The notes under the pieces: model-generated | Database searches by the model: none | What the model was told of the DNA's origin: nothing | What the model saw: the letters and a program-made list of their open reading frames with translations, nothing else | Assembly: GCF_024172165.1 (NCBI RefSeq) | Contig: NZ_JAMZEB010000002.1 | Location: forward strand, 5,415,501 to 5,479,500 | DNA: 64,000 nucleotides | Reading direction: 5' to 3' | Origin: Nonomuraea thailandensis | GTDB taxonomy: Bacteria; Actinomycetota; Actinomycetes; Streptosporangiales; Streptosporangiaceae | In this document: piece after piece, positions 16,944 to 25,441 of the stretch | Position numbering within the stretch: the stretch's first letter is position 1 | Layout of the letters: the number at the start of each line of letters is the position of its first letter | Translations under genes and position numbers: made by a program

Positions 16944-18239
16944 ATGGTTGGCAAGCCGGAACGGCAGGTGGCCGTGTTCGGTGCCGGGTACATCGGTCTG
17001 GTGACCGGTGCCTGCCTCGCCGAGCTGGGGCACCGGGTGGTGGTCCGGGACATCGACCCCGAGAAGGTCGCCCTGCTTCGCTCCGGCGACGTGCCGATCT
17101 ACGAGCCGGGCCTGGGCGACATGATCGCCAGGAACAAGGAGCGGCTGACCTTCACGCTGGACCTCGGGGAGACGCTCGACGGCGCCGAGATCGCGTACGT
17201 GTGCGTGGACACGCCGCCCTCGGCCTCCGGCGACGCGGACCTGTCCCGGATCTGGTCGGTGGTCAAGTCGCTGGAGGGCGCCACGCACCTCAAGGCGGTG
17301 GTGGTCAAGTCGACCGTGCCGGTCGGCACCGGCGCCCGGGTGCGGGCCGCGCTCGACGCGGCGGGCCTGGCCCACGTCGGGTACGCCGCCAACCCGGAGT
17401 TCACCGCCGAGGGCCGCGCGGTCACCGACTTCATGCGGCCCGACCGCATCGTCATCGGCGCGAGCGACGAGGCCACGGCGCAGCTCATCACCGACCTGCA
17501 CCACGGCGTGGAAGGCCCGGTCGTCGTGATGGACGTGCGCTCGGCCGAGATGGTCAAGCTCGCCTCCAACGCGCTGCTCGCCACCAAGATCAGCTTCATC
17601 AACGAGATCGCCACGCTGTGCGAGAAGACCGGCGCCGACGTCGAGGAGGTGGCCCGCGCCGTCGGCCTCGACCACCGCCTCGGCCCCCACTTCCTGCGGC
17701 CCGGCATCGGCTGGGGCGGCTCCTGCTTCCCGAAGGACTCCGAGGCGCTGCGGCAGCTCGCCAGCAACACCGGCTACCACCTGCAGCTCCTGTCGGCCGT
17801 GATCGAGGTCAACAACCTGCAGAAGCGCCGGGCGATCCAGCAGCTGAAGGACGAGTTGGGCACGCTGGCCGGCATGCGGGTCGCGCTGCTCGGGCTGACG
17901 TTCAAGCCGGGCACCGACGACATGCGCGAGGCGACCAGCACCGTGCTGGCCTCCCGGCTGCTGGCCGAGGGAGCCGAGGTGCGCTGCTGGGACCCGATGG
18001 CCCGGCCGGGCGAGGTGGAGCCGTGGGTCTCGACGACCCGGCACGCCACGCCCGAGGAGGCCATGGCGGGCGCCGACGCGGCGGTCGTGGTGACCGAGTG
18101 GCCGCAGCTCAAGGAGGTCGACTGGGCGCGGGCGGCCGCGGCGATGCGGCGGCCGGTGCTCTTCGACGGCCGCAACCTGCTGGACCCGGCCGGGATGCGC
18201 GCGCTCGGCTACACGTACATGGGCGTCGGCAGGCCGTAG
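16944..18239 (+). CDS. ugd: UDP-glucose 6-dehydrogenase
   Basis: ATG 16944 is chosen because the NAD-binding motif GAGYIG then begins at residue 13; the frame opens 87 nt earlier. The 431-residue protein has VKSTVPVGTG, NPEFTAEGRAVTDFMRPDR and the active-site segment GWGGSCFPKD with Cys261. It oxidises UDP-glucose to UDP-glucuronate with two NAD+, feeding cell-surface polysaccharide or glycosylation pathways. No glycosyltransferase genes are adjacent, so the consuming pathway lies elsewhere. It diverges from the S9 peptidase across ~200 bp. Confidence 0.94.
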   Translation: MVGKPERQVAVFGAGYIGLVTGACLAELGHRVVVRDIDPEKVALLRSGDVPIYEPGLGDMIARNKERLTFTLDLGETLDGAEIAYVCVDTPPSASGDADLSRIWSVVKSLEGATHLKAVVVKSTVPVGTGARVRAALDAAGLAHVGYAANPEFTAEGRAVTDFMRPDRIVIGASDEATAQLITDLHHGVEGPVVVMDVRSAEMVKLASNALLATKISFINEIATLCEKTGADVEEVARAVGLDHRLGPHFLRPGIGWGGSCFPKDSEALRQLASNTGYHLQLLSAVIEVNNLQKRRAIQQLKDELGTLAGMRVALLGLTFKPGTDDMREATSTVLASRLLAEGAEVRCWDPMARPGEVEPWVSTTRHATPEEAMAGADAAVVVTEWPQLKEVDWARAAAAMRRPVLFDGRNLLDPAGMRALGYTYMGVGRP

Positions 18240-18257
18240 CCCTCGCGGAATAATCCG

Positions 18258-18286
18258 TTGCGGTGCGGCGCTGATGCCCGCACTAT
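18258..18286 (+). promoter_or_regulatory. Candidate promoter of EF-Tu paralogue
   Basis: TTGCGG (18258-18263) and CACTAT (18281-18286) are 17 bp apart, about 180 bp before the EF-Tu start. The long leader contains no hairpin that I could identify with confidence. Confidence 0.35.
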
Positions 18287-18463
18287 GTTCCTCATGTTCC
18301 CGTACGCGCGCCTCGCGACTCCCGCAGCATCGCTGCCGGGCTCGTTCGCGTGCGACGGCCTGGAGCGCTGACCTCTTCCCGTTAGCTCCGAGAGTGACCC
18401 GGCGGGGGGAGGTCGACGACCCTGACGGGTCACCACGGATCCAGGTTCTGGGAAAGGGAACCC

Positions 18464-19639
18464 ATGGCCAAGCAGGCCTACGTACGCAACAAGCCGCATC
18501 TCAACATCGGCACGATGGGGCACGTCGACCACGGCAAGACCACGCTGACCGCGGCCATCACCAAGGTGCTGGCGCAGCGCGGGCAGGCCACGTACACGCC
18601 GTTCGAGCGGATCGACCGGACGCCGGAGGAGGCGTCCAGGGGGATCACGATCAACATCTCGCACGTCGAGTACGAGACCGCCACCCGCCACTACGCGCAC
18701 GTGGACATGCCGGGGCACGCCGACTACGTGAAGAACATGATCACGGGGGCGGCGCAGCTCGACGGCGCGATCCTCGTCGTGTCCGCGCACGACGGCATCA
18801 TGCCGCAGACCAAGGAGCACGTGCTGCTCGCCAAGCGGGTCGGCGTCGAGCACCTGGTCGTGGCCGTCAACAAGGCCGACGGCGCCGACCCGGAGCTGAC
18901 CGACCTGGTCGAGCTGGAGCTGCAGGAGCTGCTGTCCGAGCACGGCTACCACGGCGTCCCGATGGTCCGGGTGTCCGGGCTGCGGGCGCTGGAGGGCGAC
19001 CCGGTCTGGACGGCGTCCGTCGAGGCGCTGCTCGACGCGGTGGACACGCACATCCCCGTGCCCGTGCGGTACGTGGACGCGCCGTTCCTGATGCCGGTCG
19101 AGAACGTGCTGACGGTCACCGGCCGCGGCACGGTCGTCACCGGGGCCATCGAGCGGGGCACGGTGCGCGTCGGCGACGCGGTCGAGGTGGTCGGGTTCGG
19201 TGACGGGTTCTCCGCCGTCGTGACGGGCGTGGAGACGTTCGGCAAGACGATGGAGCGGGGCGAGGCCGGCGACAACGCCGCCGTGCTGCTGCGGGGGGTG
19301 CGCCGCGAGCAGGTGCGGCGGGGCATGGTGCTGGCGGCGCCCGGCACCCAGCACGCCCGCGGGCGCTTCACCGCCCGCATCTACCTCCTGACGCCGGAGG
19401 AGGGCGGGCGGCGGCGGCCCGTCACGTCGGGGTACCGGCCGCAGTTCTACCTGCGGACGACGGACGTGCCGGGCGAGCTCGTCCTGCCGGACGGCTCCGG
19501 CGCCCTGCCGGGGGAGACGGTGGAGGTGACGGTCGAGCTGGGCAAGGCCGTCGCGGTCGAGCCGGGGCTCGGCTTCGCCATCCGCGAGGGCGGCCTCACG
19601 GTCGGCGCGGGCACGGTCCTCACCGTCCCGGACGCCTGA
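18464..19639 (+). CDS. tuf: Diverged elongation factor Tu paralogue
   Basis: The 391-residue protein starts at ATG 18464 behind GGAAAGGGA. All GTPase motifs are present: GHVDHGKT (19-26), RGITI (59-63), DMPGH (81-85, catalytic His85) and NKAD (136-139). Domains 2 and 3 are complete (TGRGTVVTGAIERG, YRPQFYLRTTD, GLGFAIREGG). Many positions normally invariant in housekeeping EF-Tu differ: Met82 replaces the usual Cys in DCPGH, DGIMPQT replaces DGPMPQT, and AAPGTQ is unusual. It stands alone, outside the str ribosomal operon. This fits the tuf3-like second EF-Tu of streptomycetes rather than the main gene. It should bind aminoacyl-tRNA, perhaps under special conditions. Confidence 0.9.
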   Translation: MAKQAYVRNKPHLNIGTMGHVDHGKTTLTAAITKVLAQRGQATYTPFERIDRTPEEASRGITINISHVEYETATRHYAHVDMPGHADYVKNMITGAAQLDGAILVVSAHDGIMPQTKEHVLLAKRVGVEHLVVAVNKADGADPELTDLVELELQELLSEHGYHGVPMVRVSGLRALEGDPVWTASVEALLDAVDTHIPVPVRYVDAPFLMPVENVLTVTGRGTVVTGAIERGTVRVGDAVEVVGFGDGFSAVVTGVETFGKTMERGEAGDNAAVLLRGVRREQVRRGMVLAAPGTQHARGRFTARIYLLTPEEGGRRRPVTSGYRPQFYLRTTDVPGELVLPDGSGALPGETVEVTVELGKAVAVEPGLGFAIREGGLTVGAGTVLTVPDA

Positions 19640-19647
19640 CCCCCACG

Positions 19648-19673
19648 GTGCGGGACCGGCCCCGGTCCCGCAC
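19648..19673. terminator. Rho-independent-type hairpin after EF-Tu gene
   Basis: The 10-bp perfect stem GTGCGGGACC / GGTCCCGCAC has a 6-nt loop and starts 8 bp after the EF-Tu stop, between convergent genes. There is no T-tract, as is usual in high-GC actinomycetes. It could work in both directions. Confidence 0.7.
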
Positions 19674-19699
19674 CACCCCGGGCGCCGTCCGGGCGCCGT

Positions 19700-19758
19700 C
19701 CCGGGCCGCACCGCCCGGCCGCGCACGCGCGCGCTGCGCCCCGGGCCGCACCGCCCGG
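19700..19758. repeat. Two 19-bp direct repeats, 40-bp period
   Basis: CCCGGGCCGCACCGCCCGG occurs identically at 19700-19718 and 19740-19758 in the convergent intergenic region between the EF-Tu gene and the beta-galactosidase gene. The rest of the ~180-bp gap (19674-19852) is extremely GC-rich with alternating CG tracts and no gene. Confidence 0.6.
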
Positions 19759-19852
19759 TCGCGGCGCGCGCGCCGCGTGGAGCGGGGCGGGTGCCGCGGC
19801 AGGGCAGGGCCCCGCGCGGAGCATCGCCGGTGAAGGCCCGCCTTCGCCGTCG

Positions 19853-22663
19853 TCAGGGCCGGTCGAAGCGGACGCGGAGGGTGGCGCGGCGGGCCATCAG
19901 GTCGTACGCCGGCAGCGGGCCGGGACCGCAGGTGGCCGTGCCGATGCCCTGGTGGGCGAGGTCCAGGTGGACGTACGCCCGCTCCCCCGCCACCAGATCG
20001 GGCCGGTGGCGGGCATCGGCCAGCTCCAGGGCGCTCCACCGCCGCACGGTCAGCCCGAACACCGGCTCGCCCGACACCCGGAAGCCGCCCAGCTCGGCCC
20101 ACCGCACGTCGGCGCGGTGCCCGTTCTCCTGCGGGTACACGTACGGCGTCTGCATCGACTCGACCGTGGCCGACCACCGCCCCACCCGGGCGGCCATGCC
20201 CGTGTCCGGGTAAACCTCGCCCGGCCCGAGCCCGAACCAGGTCACCCGGTCCACCGCCGGGCCCGGCAGCGACATCGTGACCCCGAGCCGCGGGATCGGG
20301 TCGCGCCAGCCGCCCTCCGGCTCGATGTCCAGCAGCAGCCGCAGCCCGCCGTCGAAGCTCCACCGGTACGTCGCCACCATGCCGAGGTCGGTGTCCGCCG
20401 GCGCGACCCGGGTCCGCACGGTCAGCCCGTCGCCGGTCGAGATGTCGTCCACCCGGTGGGTGAGCCGGTGCAGGCCGAGCCCGCGCCAGCGAGCCTCGAG
20501 GCCGGCGGCCCGGTCGTTGTCGGTCGGGGCCCGCCACAGGTCCAGCCTGGGCCCCTCCACCTGTGTGCCGAACAGCCGGACCAGCCGCCCGGTCGCCGCG
20601 TCGAACGCGCACTCGCCGACGGTCAGCTCGCCACCGTCGCGAGCGCCGTCCCAGGCGCCGGCGCGCACGCCGTCACGCGTGAAAGCCACGGTCGCCACGT
20701 GCTCCCATGGCTCGTGCCGCGCCAGCAGCGCCTGCCCCCAGGCCACCTCGTGCCCCGCCGGCGCCCACGGCAGGTCCTCGGCCAGCACCGCGCGTACCGT
20801 GAGCCAGCGCTCGCCGGCCGGCCCGGCCGCCACCTCGGGCAGCTTGCACTCGCCGCCCGCCACCGGCACGTCGAGCGGGTACTCGGCGACCGTCTCCCCC
20901 TCGGCCTGCACGGTGGCCGTGAACCGCAGGTGCGACAGATCCGTGTAGCCGTGGTGGTTGGCGACCCGCACCACCCCGTCGCCGAACTCGAAGCGGACCG
21001 GCTCGAACACCTTCTTCAGGTCGAGCAGCCCGGGCGAGGGCGTGCGATCGGGGAACACGAGCCCGTCGATGACGAAGTTCCCGTCGTGCACCGGCTCGCC
21101 GTAGTCGCCGCCGTAGGCGTACTCGTGCTCGGGATGCGCCAGCCCGTGATCGATCCACTCCCAGATGAACCCGCCGGCCAGCCGCGGATACCGCTCGAAC
21201 AGCTCCTGGTACTCGGCCAGCCCGCCGGGCCCGTTGCCCATGGCGTGCGCGTACTCGCACTGCATGAACGGCATCGCCCGCCGCCGCGCGTCCAGCTCGG
21301 GGTCGTCGAGCGGGTCCTCCTCGCGCCGGCCGATGGCCTCGACCTCGGCGTGGGAGGCGTACATGCGGGAGTAGACGTCCGTGTGCTCGCACGAGCGGTC
21401 GCCCTCGTAGTGCAGCGGCCTGGACGGGTCGCGCTCGCGCGTCCAGGCGGCCATGACGCCCAGGTTGCGGCCGACGCCGGCCTCGTTGCCGAGGGACCAC
21501 ATGATGATGCTGGGGTGGTTCTTGTCCCGCTCGACCATGCGGCGCATGCGGTCGAGCAGCGCGTCGGCGTAGCGGGGGTCGTCGGTGGGGTTGGCGCGCC
21601 AGCCGACCTGGCCGAAGCCGTGGGTCTCCAGGTCGCACTCGTCGATCACCCACAGGCCCAGCTCGTCGCACAGGTCGAGGAAGTCCGGGTGGGGCGGGTA
21701 GTGGCTGGTCCTGACGGCGTTGACGTTGTGCCGCTTCATGAGCAGCACGTCCTCGCGCATCGTCTCGTACGGCACCGCCCGCCCGCGCTCCGGATGGAAC
21801 TCGTGCCGGTTGACGCCCTTGAGCAGCAGCGGGCGGCCGTTGGCCATCAGCACGCCGTCCACGATGGAGATCGTGCGGAAGCCGACGCGCACGCGCACCG
21901 TCTCGCCGGGGCAGGTCACCACGGCCTCGTACAGGCGCGGGGTCTCCGCCGTCCACGGCTCCACGTCGACGGTGATCTCGGCGCCGGGCTCCAGGGCGTC
22001 GATGCCGAGCTCGGGGACGCTGAGCGTGCCGGCGCCCTCGAAGCTCAGCGTGCCGCGGCCGTCCTGGTAGGAGGCGCGGACGAAGACGTCGGCGGTGGAC
22101 CGGGTGAGCGTGACGTCGCGGAAGATGCCGGGCAGCCACCACATGTCCTGGTCCTCCAGGTACGTGGCGGCCGACCACTGGTGCACGCGCACGGCCAGCA
22201 CGTTGCGGCCGGGGCGCAGGTACGGGGCGGCGTCGTACTCGGCGGGCAGCCGGCTGCCGGTCGTGAAGCCCAGCTCGTGCCCGTTGAGCCAGATCCGGGC
22301 GAACGACTCCACCCCCTCGAACCGCAGCCGCCCGCCCGTCCAGCCCTCGGGCAGGTCGAAGGCGCGGCGGTAGTCGCCGGTCGGGTTCTCGTCGGGGACG
22401 TGCGGCGGGTCGATGGGGATGGGGAAGGAGACGTTAGTGTAGGCGGGGGCGCCGTGCCCCTCCAGGACCCAGTGCGACGGGACCGGGAGGTCGTCCCAGC
22501 CCGCGTCGTCGTAGTCGGGGCCGGCGAAGTCGTCGGGGACGCCGGCGGTGGGTGAGAGGCGGAAGCGCCACGTGCCGTTGAGGTCGAGGGAGGGAGCGTC
22601 GGAGCGCAGCGCCGCCCTGGGTTCGAGCCGGCCGGAAGCGGGGGAGAAAGTTTCGAGGTCCAT
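19853..22663 (-). CDS. GH2 beta-galactosidase (LacZ type)
   Basis: The 936-residue protein starts at ATG 22663. Domain order follows LacZ: sugar-binding domain (SLDLNGTWRFRL onward), immunoglobulin-like domain, TIM barrel, then the LacZ small-chain domain. The acid/base is Glu394 in SLGNEAGVG and the nucleophile is Glu470 in MQCEYAHAMGN. Length is slightly below E. coli LacZ (1,023). No signal peptide is present, so it is intracellular and hydrolyses beta-galactosides. The promoter at 22672-22700 leaves almost no 5' leader. No transporter is adjacent. Confidence 0.94.
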   Translation of the reverse strand: MDLETFSPASGRLEPRAALRSDAPSLDLNGTWRFRLSPTAGVPDDFAGPDYDDAGWDDLPVPSHWVLEGHGAPAYTNVSFPIPIDPPHVPDENPTGDYRRAFDLPEGWTGGRLRFEGVESFARIWLNGHELGFTTGSRLPAEYDAAPYLRPGRNVLAVRVHQWSAATYLEDQDMWWLPGIFRDVTLTRSTADVFVRASYQDGRGTLSFEGAGTLSVPELGIDALEPGAEITVDVEPWTAETPRLYEAVVTCPGETVRVRVGFRTISIVDGVLMANGRPLLLKGVNRHEFHPERGRAVPYETMREDVLLMKRHNVNAVRTSHYPPHPDFLDLCDELGLWVIDECDLETHGFGQVGWRANPTDDPRYADALLDRMRRMVERDKNHPSIIMWSLGNEAGVGRNLGVMAAWTRERDPSRPLHYEGDRSCEHTDVYSRMYASHAEVEAIGRREEDPLDDPELDARRRAMPFMQCEYAHAMGNGPGGLAEYQELFERYPRLAGGFIWEWIDHGLAHPEHEYAYGGDYGEPVHDGNFVIDGLVFPDRTPSPGLLDLKKVFEPVRFEFGDGVVRVANHHGYTDLSHLRFTATVQAEGETVAEYPLDVPVAGGECKLPEVAAGPAGERWLTVRAVLAEDLPWAPAGHEVAWGQALLARHEPWEHVATVAFTRDGVRAGAWDGARDGGELTVGECAFDAATGRLVRLFGTQVEGPRLDLWRAPTDNDRAAGLEARWRGLGLHRLTHRVDDISTGDGLTVRTRVAPADTDLGMVATYRWSFDGGLRLLLDIEPEGGWRDPIPRLGVTMSLPGPAVDRVTWFGLGPGEVYPDTGMAARVGRWSATVESMQTPYVYPQENGHRADVRWAELGGFRVSGEPVFGLTVRRWSALELADARHRPDLVAGERAYVHLDLAHQGIGTATCGPGPLPAYDLMARRATLRVRFDRP

Positions 22664-22671
22664 CTCCGCCG

Positions 22672-22700
22672 AGCCTAGAGGTTCGGGGCGATTCAGTCAG
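22672..22700 (-). promoter_or_regulatory. Promoter of beta-galactosidase gene, near-leaderless
   Basis: On the minus strand, CTGACT (22695-22700) and TAGGCT (22672-22677) are 17 bp apart. The last base of TAGGCT is only 8 nt before the ATG, so transcription would start at or within 2 nt of the start codon. A GGCGGAG directly abuts the ATG and is too close to act as a normal ribosome binding site. Confidence 0.55.
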
Positions 22701-22732
22701 CGATGGGGTCGATGTCCGTCCGGTACGGGGAC

Positions 22733-22752
22733 GCCTCCCCGGTCCGGGAGGC
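22733..22752 (-). terminator. Hairpin after M20 amidohydrolase gene
   Basis: The 7-bp perfect stem GCCTCCC / GGGAGGC has a 6-nt loop, starting 6 bp beyond the stop codon of the M20 gene. It separates that unit from the beta-galactosidase gene downstream. Confidence 0.55.
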
Positions 22753-22758
22753 GGCGCG

Positions 22759-24093
22759 TCAGCCCCCGGGCGCCCGATGGCGGCAGGGCCGGATGGCCGC
22801 CGTGCTCGACGAGGCGGCCAGGTAGCCCGCCAGCAGCGCCTCCGCGACCGCGCCCACGGCGGCGTCGCCGGGCAGGAAGGCGGGGCTGTGCAGGCCGCTC
22901 TCGGTGTCCACGCCCACGAACATCATCAGCGACGCCGCCACGTCGCCGTACCGGGCGAAGTCGTCGGCCCCGCACGAGCGCAGCTCGTCGTTGACCGCCC
23001 ACCCGAGCTCCCGCAGCCGCTCCCCCGTCCTGGCGGCCAGCGGCCGGTCGTTGATCAGGACCGGCTCGCCGGGCAGGATCTCGACCACGGCGTTGCATCC
23101 GTACGCCCTGGCCGTGTCCTCGGCGACCTGCTTGAACCTGCGGTGCAGCCGCCCGCGCCACTCCTGCGACATGGTCCTGAGCGTGCCCCGCGCCACCGCC
23201 TCGCCAGGGACGGCGTTGGGCGCGCTGCCCGCGTTCACCGTGCCGAACGTCACCACCGTCGGCGCCATCGGGTCGGCGACGCGGCTGACGAGCTGCTGCG
23301 CCGCCACGATCACCTGCGCCATGGCGAGCACGGGGTCGCGGGTGAGATGCGGGTACGCGGCATGCCCCTCGCCTCCCTTGACGGTCACCCTGAACTCGTC
23401 GGAGGCGGCGTTCACCGGGCCGGGGGCGCAGGCGATCGTGCCTTCCGGCAGCACGGGCTGCACGTGCGCGCCGATCATGGCCCGCACGTCGTGCCGGCCG
23501 AGCACGCCGGAGGCGACGACGTCGAGCGCGCCGGAGGGAAAGCTCTCCTCGCGCGGCTGCAACACGGCGAGCAGCGGCACGAGCCCGGCCACGCCCTCCG
23601 CCGCCTCCACGGTTCCGTCGGCTTCGACGGCCTCCACCACGCCCGCGCCGGCCGCCCCGGGACCTGCGAGGGGATCGGAGGGGGTGGCGACGGGGACGTC
23701 CCCGGCGGTGACGTCCGCGACGGCGCGGGCGAGCGCGACCACGGCGGCCAGGTGCACGTCGTGCCCGCAGGCGTGCATGGCGCCGTTGACGCCGGCCCAG
23801 GGCACGCCGGTGCGCTCCTCGATCGGCAGCGCGTCCAGCTCGCCCCGCACTCCCACCGCCGGCCCCGGCCCGCCGACCCGCAGCACCGCGCCCGTGCCCG
23901 CCACGTGCTCGACCACGCCGCCGGGCAACGCCGCGAGCACCCGCCGCAGCGTCGGCCCCTCCTCTCCCGACACGCACGGCACGGCGTGCAGCTCCCGCCG
24001 CAGCGCCACCGCGGCGGGCAGCTCGCGGCGCAGCGCCGCCCGCAACGCCACCTCCACGCCCACCTTGCGACCGTCGACGAACGTCCCCGCCAT
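22759..24093 (-). CDS. M20 family amidohydrolase/peptidase with internal insertion
   Basis: I use ATG 24093 (MAGTFVDGRK), with a GGGGGG tract 4 nt upstream, giving 444 residues; the frame is open 87 nt further. M20D features are present: RRELHAVPCVSGEEGPT, GVRGELDALPIEE, MHACGHDVH (metal ligands), GGEGHAAYPHLTRDP and SPAFLPGDAA. They indicate a di-metal hydrolase of N-acyl-L-amino acids or related amides. A ~40-residue Val/Glu/Ala-rich segment (about 125-165) interrupts the catalytic domain before LVPLLAVLQPREE and looks like an insertion. It follows the amidohydrolase-2 gene in the same direction with a ~100-bp gap. Confidence 0.87.
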   Translation of the reverse strand: MAGTFVDGRKVGVEVALRAALRRELPAAVALRRELHAVPCVSGEEGPTLRRVLAALPGGVVEHVAGTGAVLRVGGPGPAVGVRGELDALPIEERTGVPWAGVNGAMHACGHDVHLAAVVALARAVADVTAGDVPVATPSDPLAGPGAAGAGVVEAVEADGTVEAAEGVAGLVPLLAVLQPREESFPSGALDVVASGVLGRHDVRAMIGAHVQPVLPEGTIACAPGPVNAASDEFRVTVKGGEGHAAYPHLTRDPVLAMAQVIVAAQQLVSRVADPMAPTVVTFGTVNAGSAPNAVPGEAVARGTLRTMSQEWRGRLHRRFKQVAEDTARAYGCNAVVEILPGEPVLINDRPLAARTGERLRELGWAVNDELRSCGADDFARYGDVAASLMMFVGVDTESGLHSPAFLPGDAAVGAVAEALLAGYLAASSSTAAIRPCRHRAPGG

Positions 24094-24196
24094 GAACCCC
24101 CCAAACCGCAACAGCTTCCCCCGGTCGAACCCGTCGAACCGGCCCAAATCCCTAACGCTGCCCCCTGCGGCGGCGCTCAAGCCCCGAAATCACCTT

Positions 24197-25342
24197 TCAG
24201 CCCAGCCCGTAAACCCGCCGCGCGTTCTCCACCCCCACCATGGTGGCCACCCGCACCGCCTGAGCCACCGACCACTCGCCGTCCGCCACGAACCCGCCCA
24301 GCACCCGCGCCATCGCCCGCCGCCACAACACCGACCCCAGGTGGTGCAGCTCGGCCGGCCCCCACGCGTCGGAGGAGTAGAGCAGCTTCGCGAACGGCAC
24401 CACCTCCAGGCTCTCGGCCACCAGCGCCGCGCTGCGCGCCCCCGTGTAGTTGACGCCGAGCCCCACGTCGAAGAAGACGTTCGGGTACGCCTGCGCCAGG
24501 AACCCCGCGTGCCGCTGGTACGGGTAGCAGTGCAGCAGCAGCAGCGGCACCCCGGTCGGCTCGGCCAGCTCGATCAGCCCGCGCAGCAGCAGCGGGTCGG
24601 CCCGCCGCAGGTCCAGGTCCGGATCCCCGAAGCCGGCGTGGAACTGCAGAGGCAGGCCCAGCTCCAGCCCCTCCCAGATGAGGTGGCGCACCAGCACGGG
24701 GTCCGACAGCCGCCCGCCCCCGCCGTCCAGCCACCGCCCGGCGGCCTCGGCGACCTCCGTCCGTGACGGGGGCGCGGGGTCGAAGTCGAGCCCGCACCGG
24801 TAGGCGGCCACGCTCTTGAGGCCGCGCGCCGTCCGCGTACGCTCGCCCAGCGCCTCGGCGAACCGCCCGGCGAACGCGCCGGCCGCGCACCCGGTGGCGG
24901 CCACCTGCTCGGCCACGCTCTCCAGGCGCACCACCTCGTCGGCGGGCGCCCCGCAGGCCTGCGCCATGCCCGAGGGCCCGAGCAGTTCCTCGCCCCGGTA
25001 GCCGGTCTCGACGAGCAGGTGCCCGAGCCCGGCGGCGCCGAGCAGCAGCCGGTTGACCTCGTCGGCGCCGAGCCTGGCCCGCCTGGCGAGGTACTCCTCG
25101 GGCGCGCAGAAGGGGTCGAGCCCGAGCACGGGCGCGCAGTGACGCAGGACGGCGAAGCCGAGCTGGGAGTCGAACGGCGTCGTCCAGCCCGGCACGGGCC
25201 GGTCGGACTCGCTGATCATCTCCTCGAACGCCGTGCGCGACAGGTCTCGCGCCACCGCCCCGTGCGTGTGGTGGTCGACCAGCGGCAGCTCCTCGATGGC
25301 GCGGGCCAGCCCGGCGGGCACGAGGTCGAACTCCATGGTCAT
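24197..25342 (-). CDS. Amidohydrolase family 2 protein
   Basis: ATG 25342 has GGGGGAGG 7 nt upstream, giving 381 residues. Metal-binding signatures of the amidohydrolase-2 (PF04909-type) barrel are visible: His25-x-His27 in DHHTHG, QFHAGFGDPDLDL, LLLHCYPYQRHAGF and LLYSSDAWGP. Similar domains occur in FluG-like proteins and in uronate-isomerase-like or decarboxylating amidohydrolases, so the substrate is uncertain. It probably forms an operon with the M20 hydrolase downstream; the pair suggests stepwise breakdown of an amide or acyl-amino compound. Confidence 0.85.
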   Translation of the reverse strand: MTMEFDLVPAGLARAIEELPLVDHHTHGAVARDLSRTAFEEMISESDRPVPGWTTPFDSQLGFAVLRHCAPVLGLDPFCAPEEYLARRARLGADEVNRLLLGAAGLGHLLVETGYRGEELLGPSGMAQACGAPADEVVRLESVAEQVAATGCAAGAFAGRFAEALGERTRTARGLKSVAAYRCGLDFDPAPPSRTEVAEAAGRWLDGGGGRLSDPVLVRHLIWEGLELGLPLQFHAGFGDPDLDLRRADPLLLRGLIELAEPTGVPLLLLHCYPYQRHAGFLAQAYPNVFFDVGLGVNYTGARSAALVAESLEVVPFAKLLYSSDAWGPAELHHLGSVLWRRAMARVLGGFVADGEWSVAQAVRVATMVGVENARRVYGLG

Positions 25343-25393
25343 CGGCGAACCTCCCCCGCTGTCGTACCCGCGGCCCCGGGAGCGGACACGCGA

Positions 25394-25430
25394 AGGGCCC
25401 CGCGGGACGATCACCGTCCCGCGGGGCCCT
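25394..25430. terminator. Strong hairpin terminator
   Basis: A 16-bp perfect stem (arms AGGGCCCCGCGGGACG and complement, loop ATCAC) lies 11 bp past the stop of the glycosidase-phosphoesterase gene. It is one of the most stable hairpins in the window and insulates the downstream amidohydrolase operon. Confidence 0.8.
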
Positions 25431-25441
25431 CGCCGCGATCG

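Noticed and set aside
19952..22555. Plus-strand ORF of 867 codons
   Set aside because: It mirrors the GH2 beta-galactosidase gene and has no recognisable motif.
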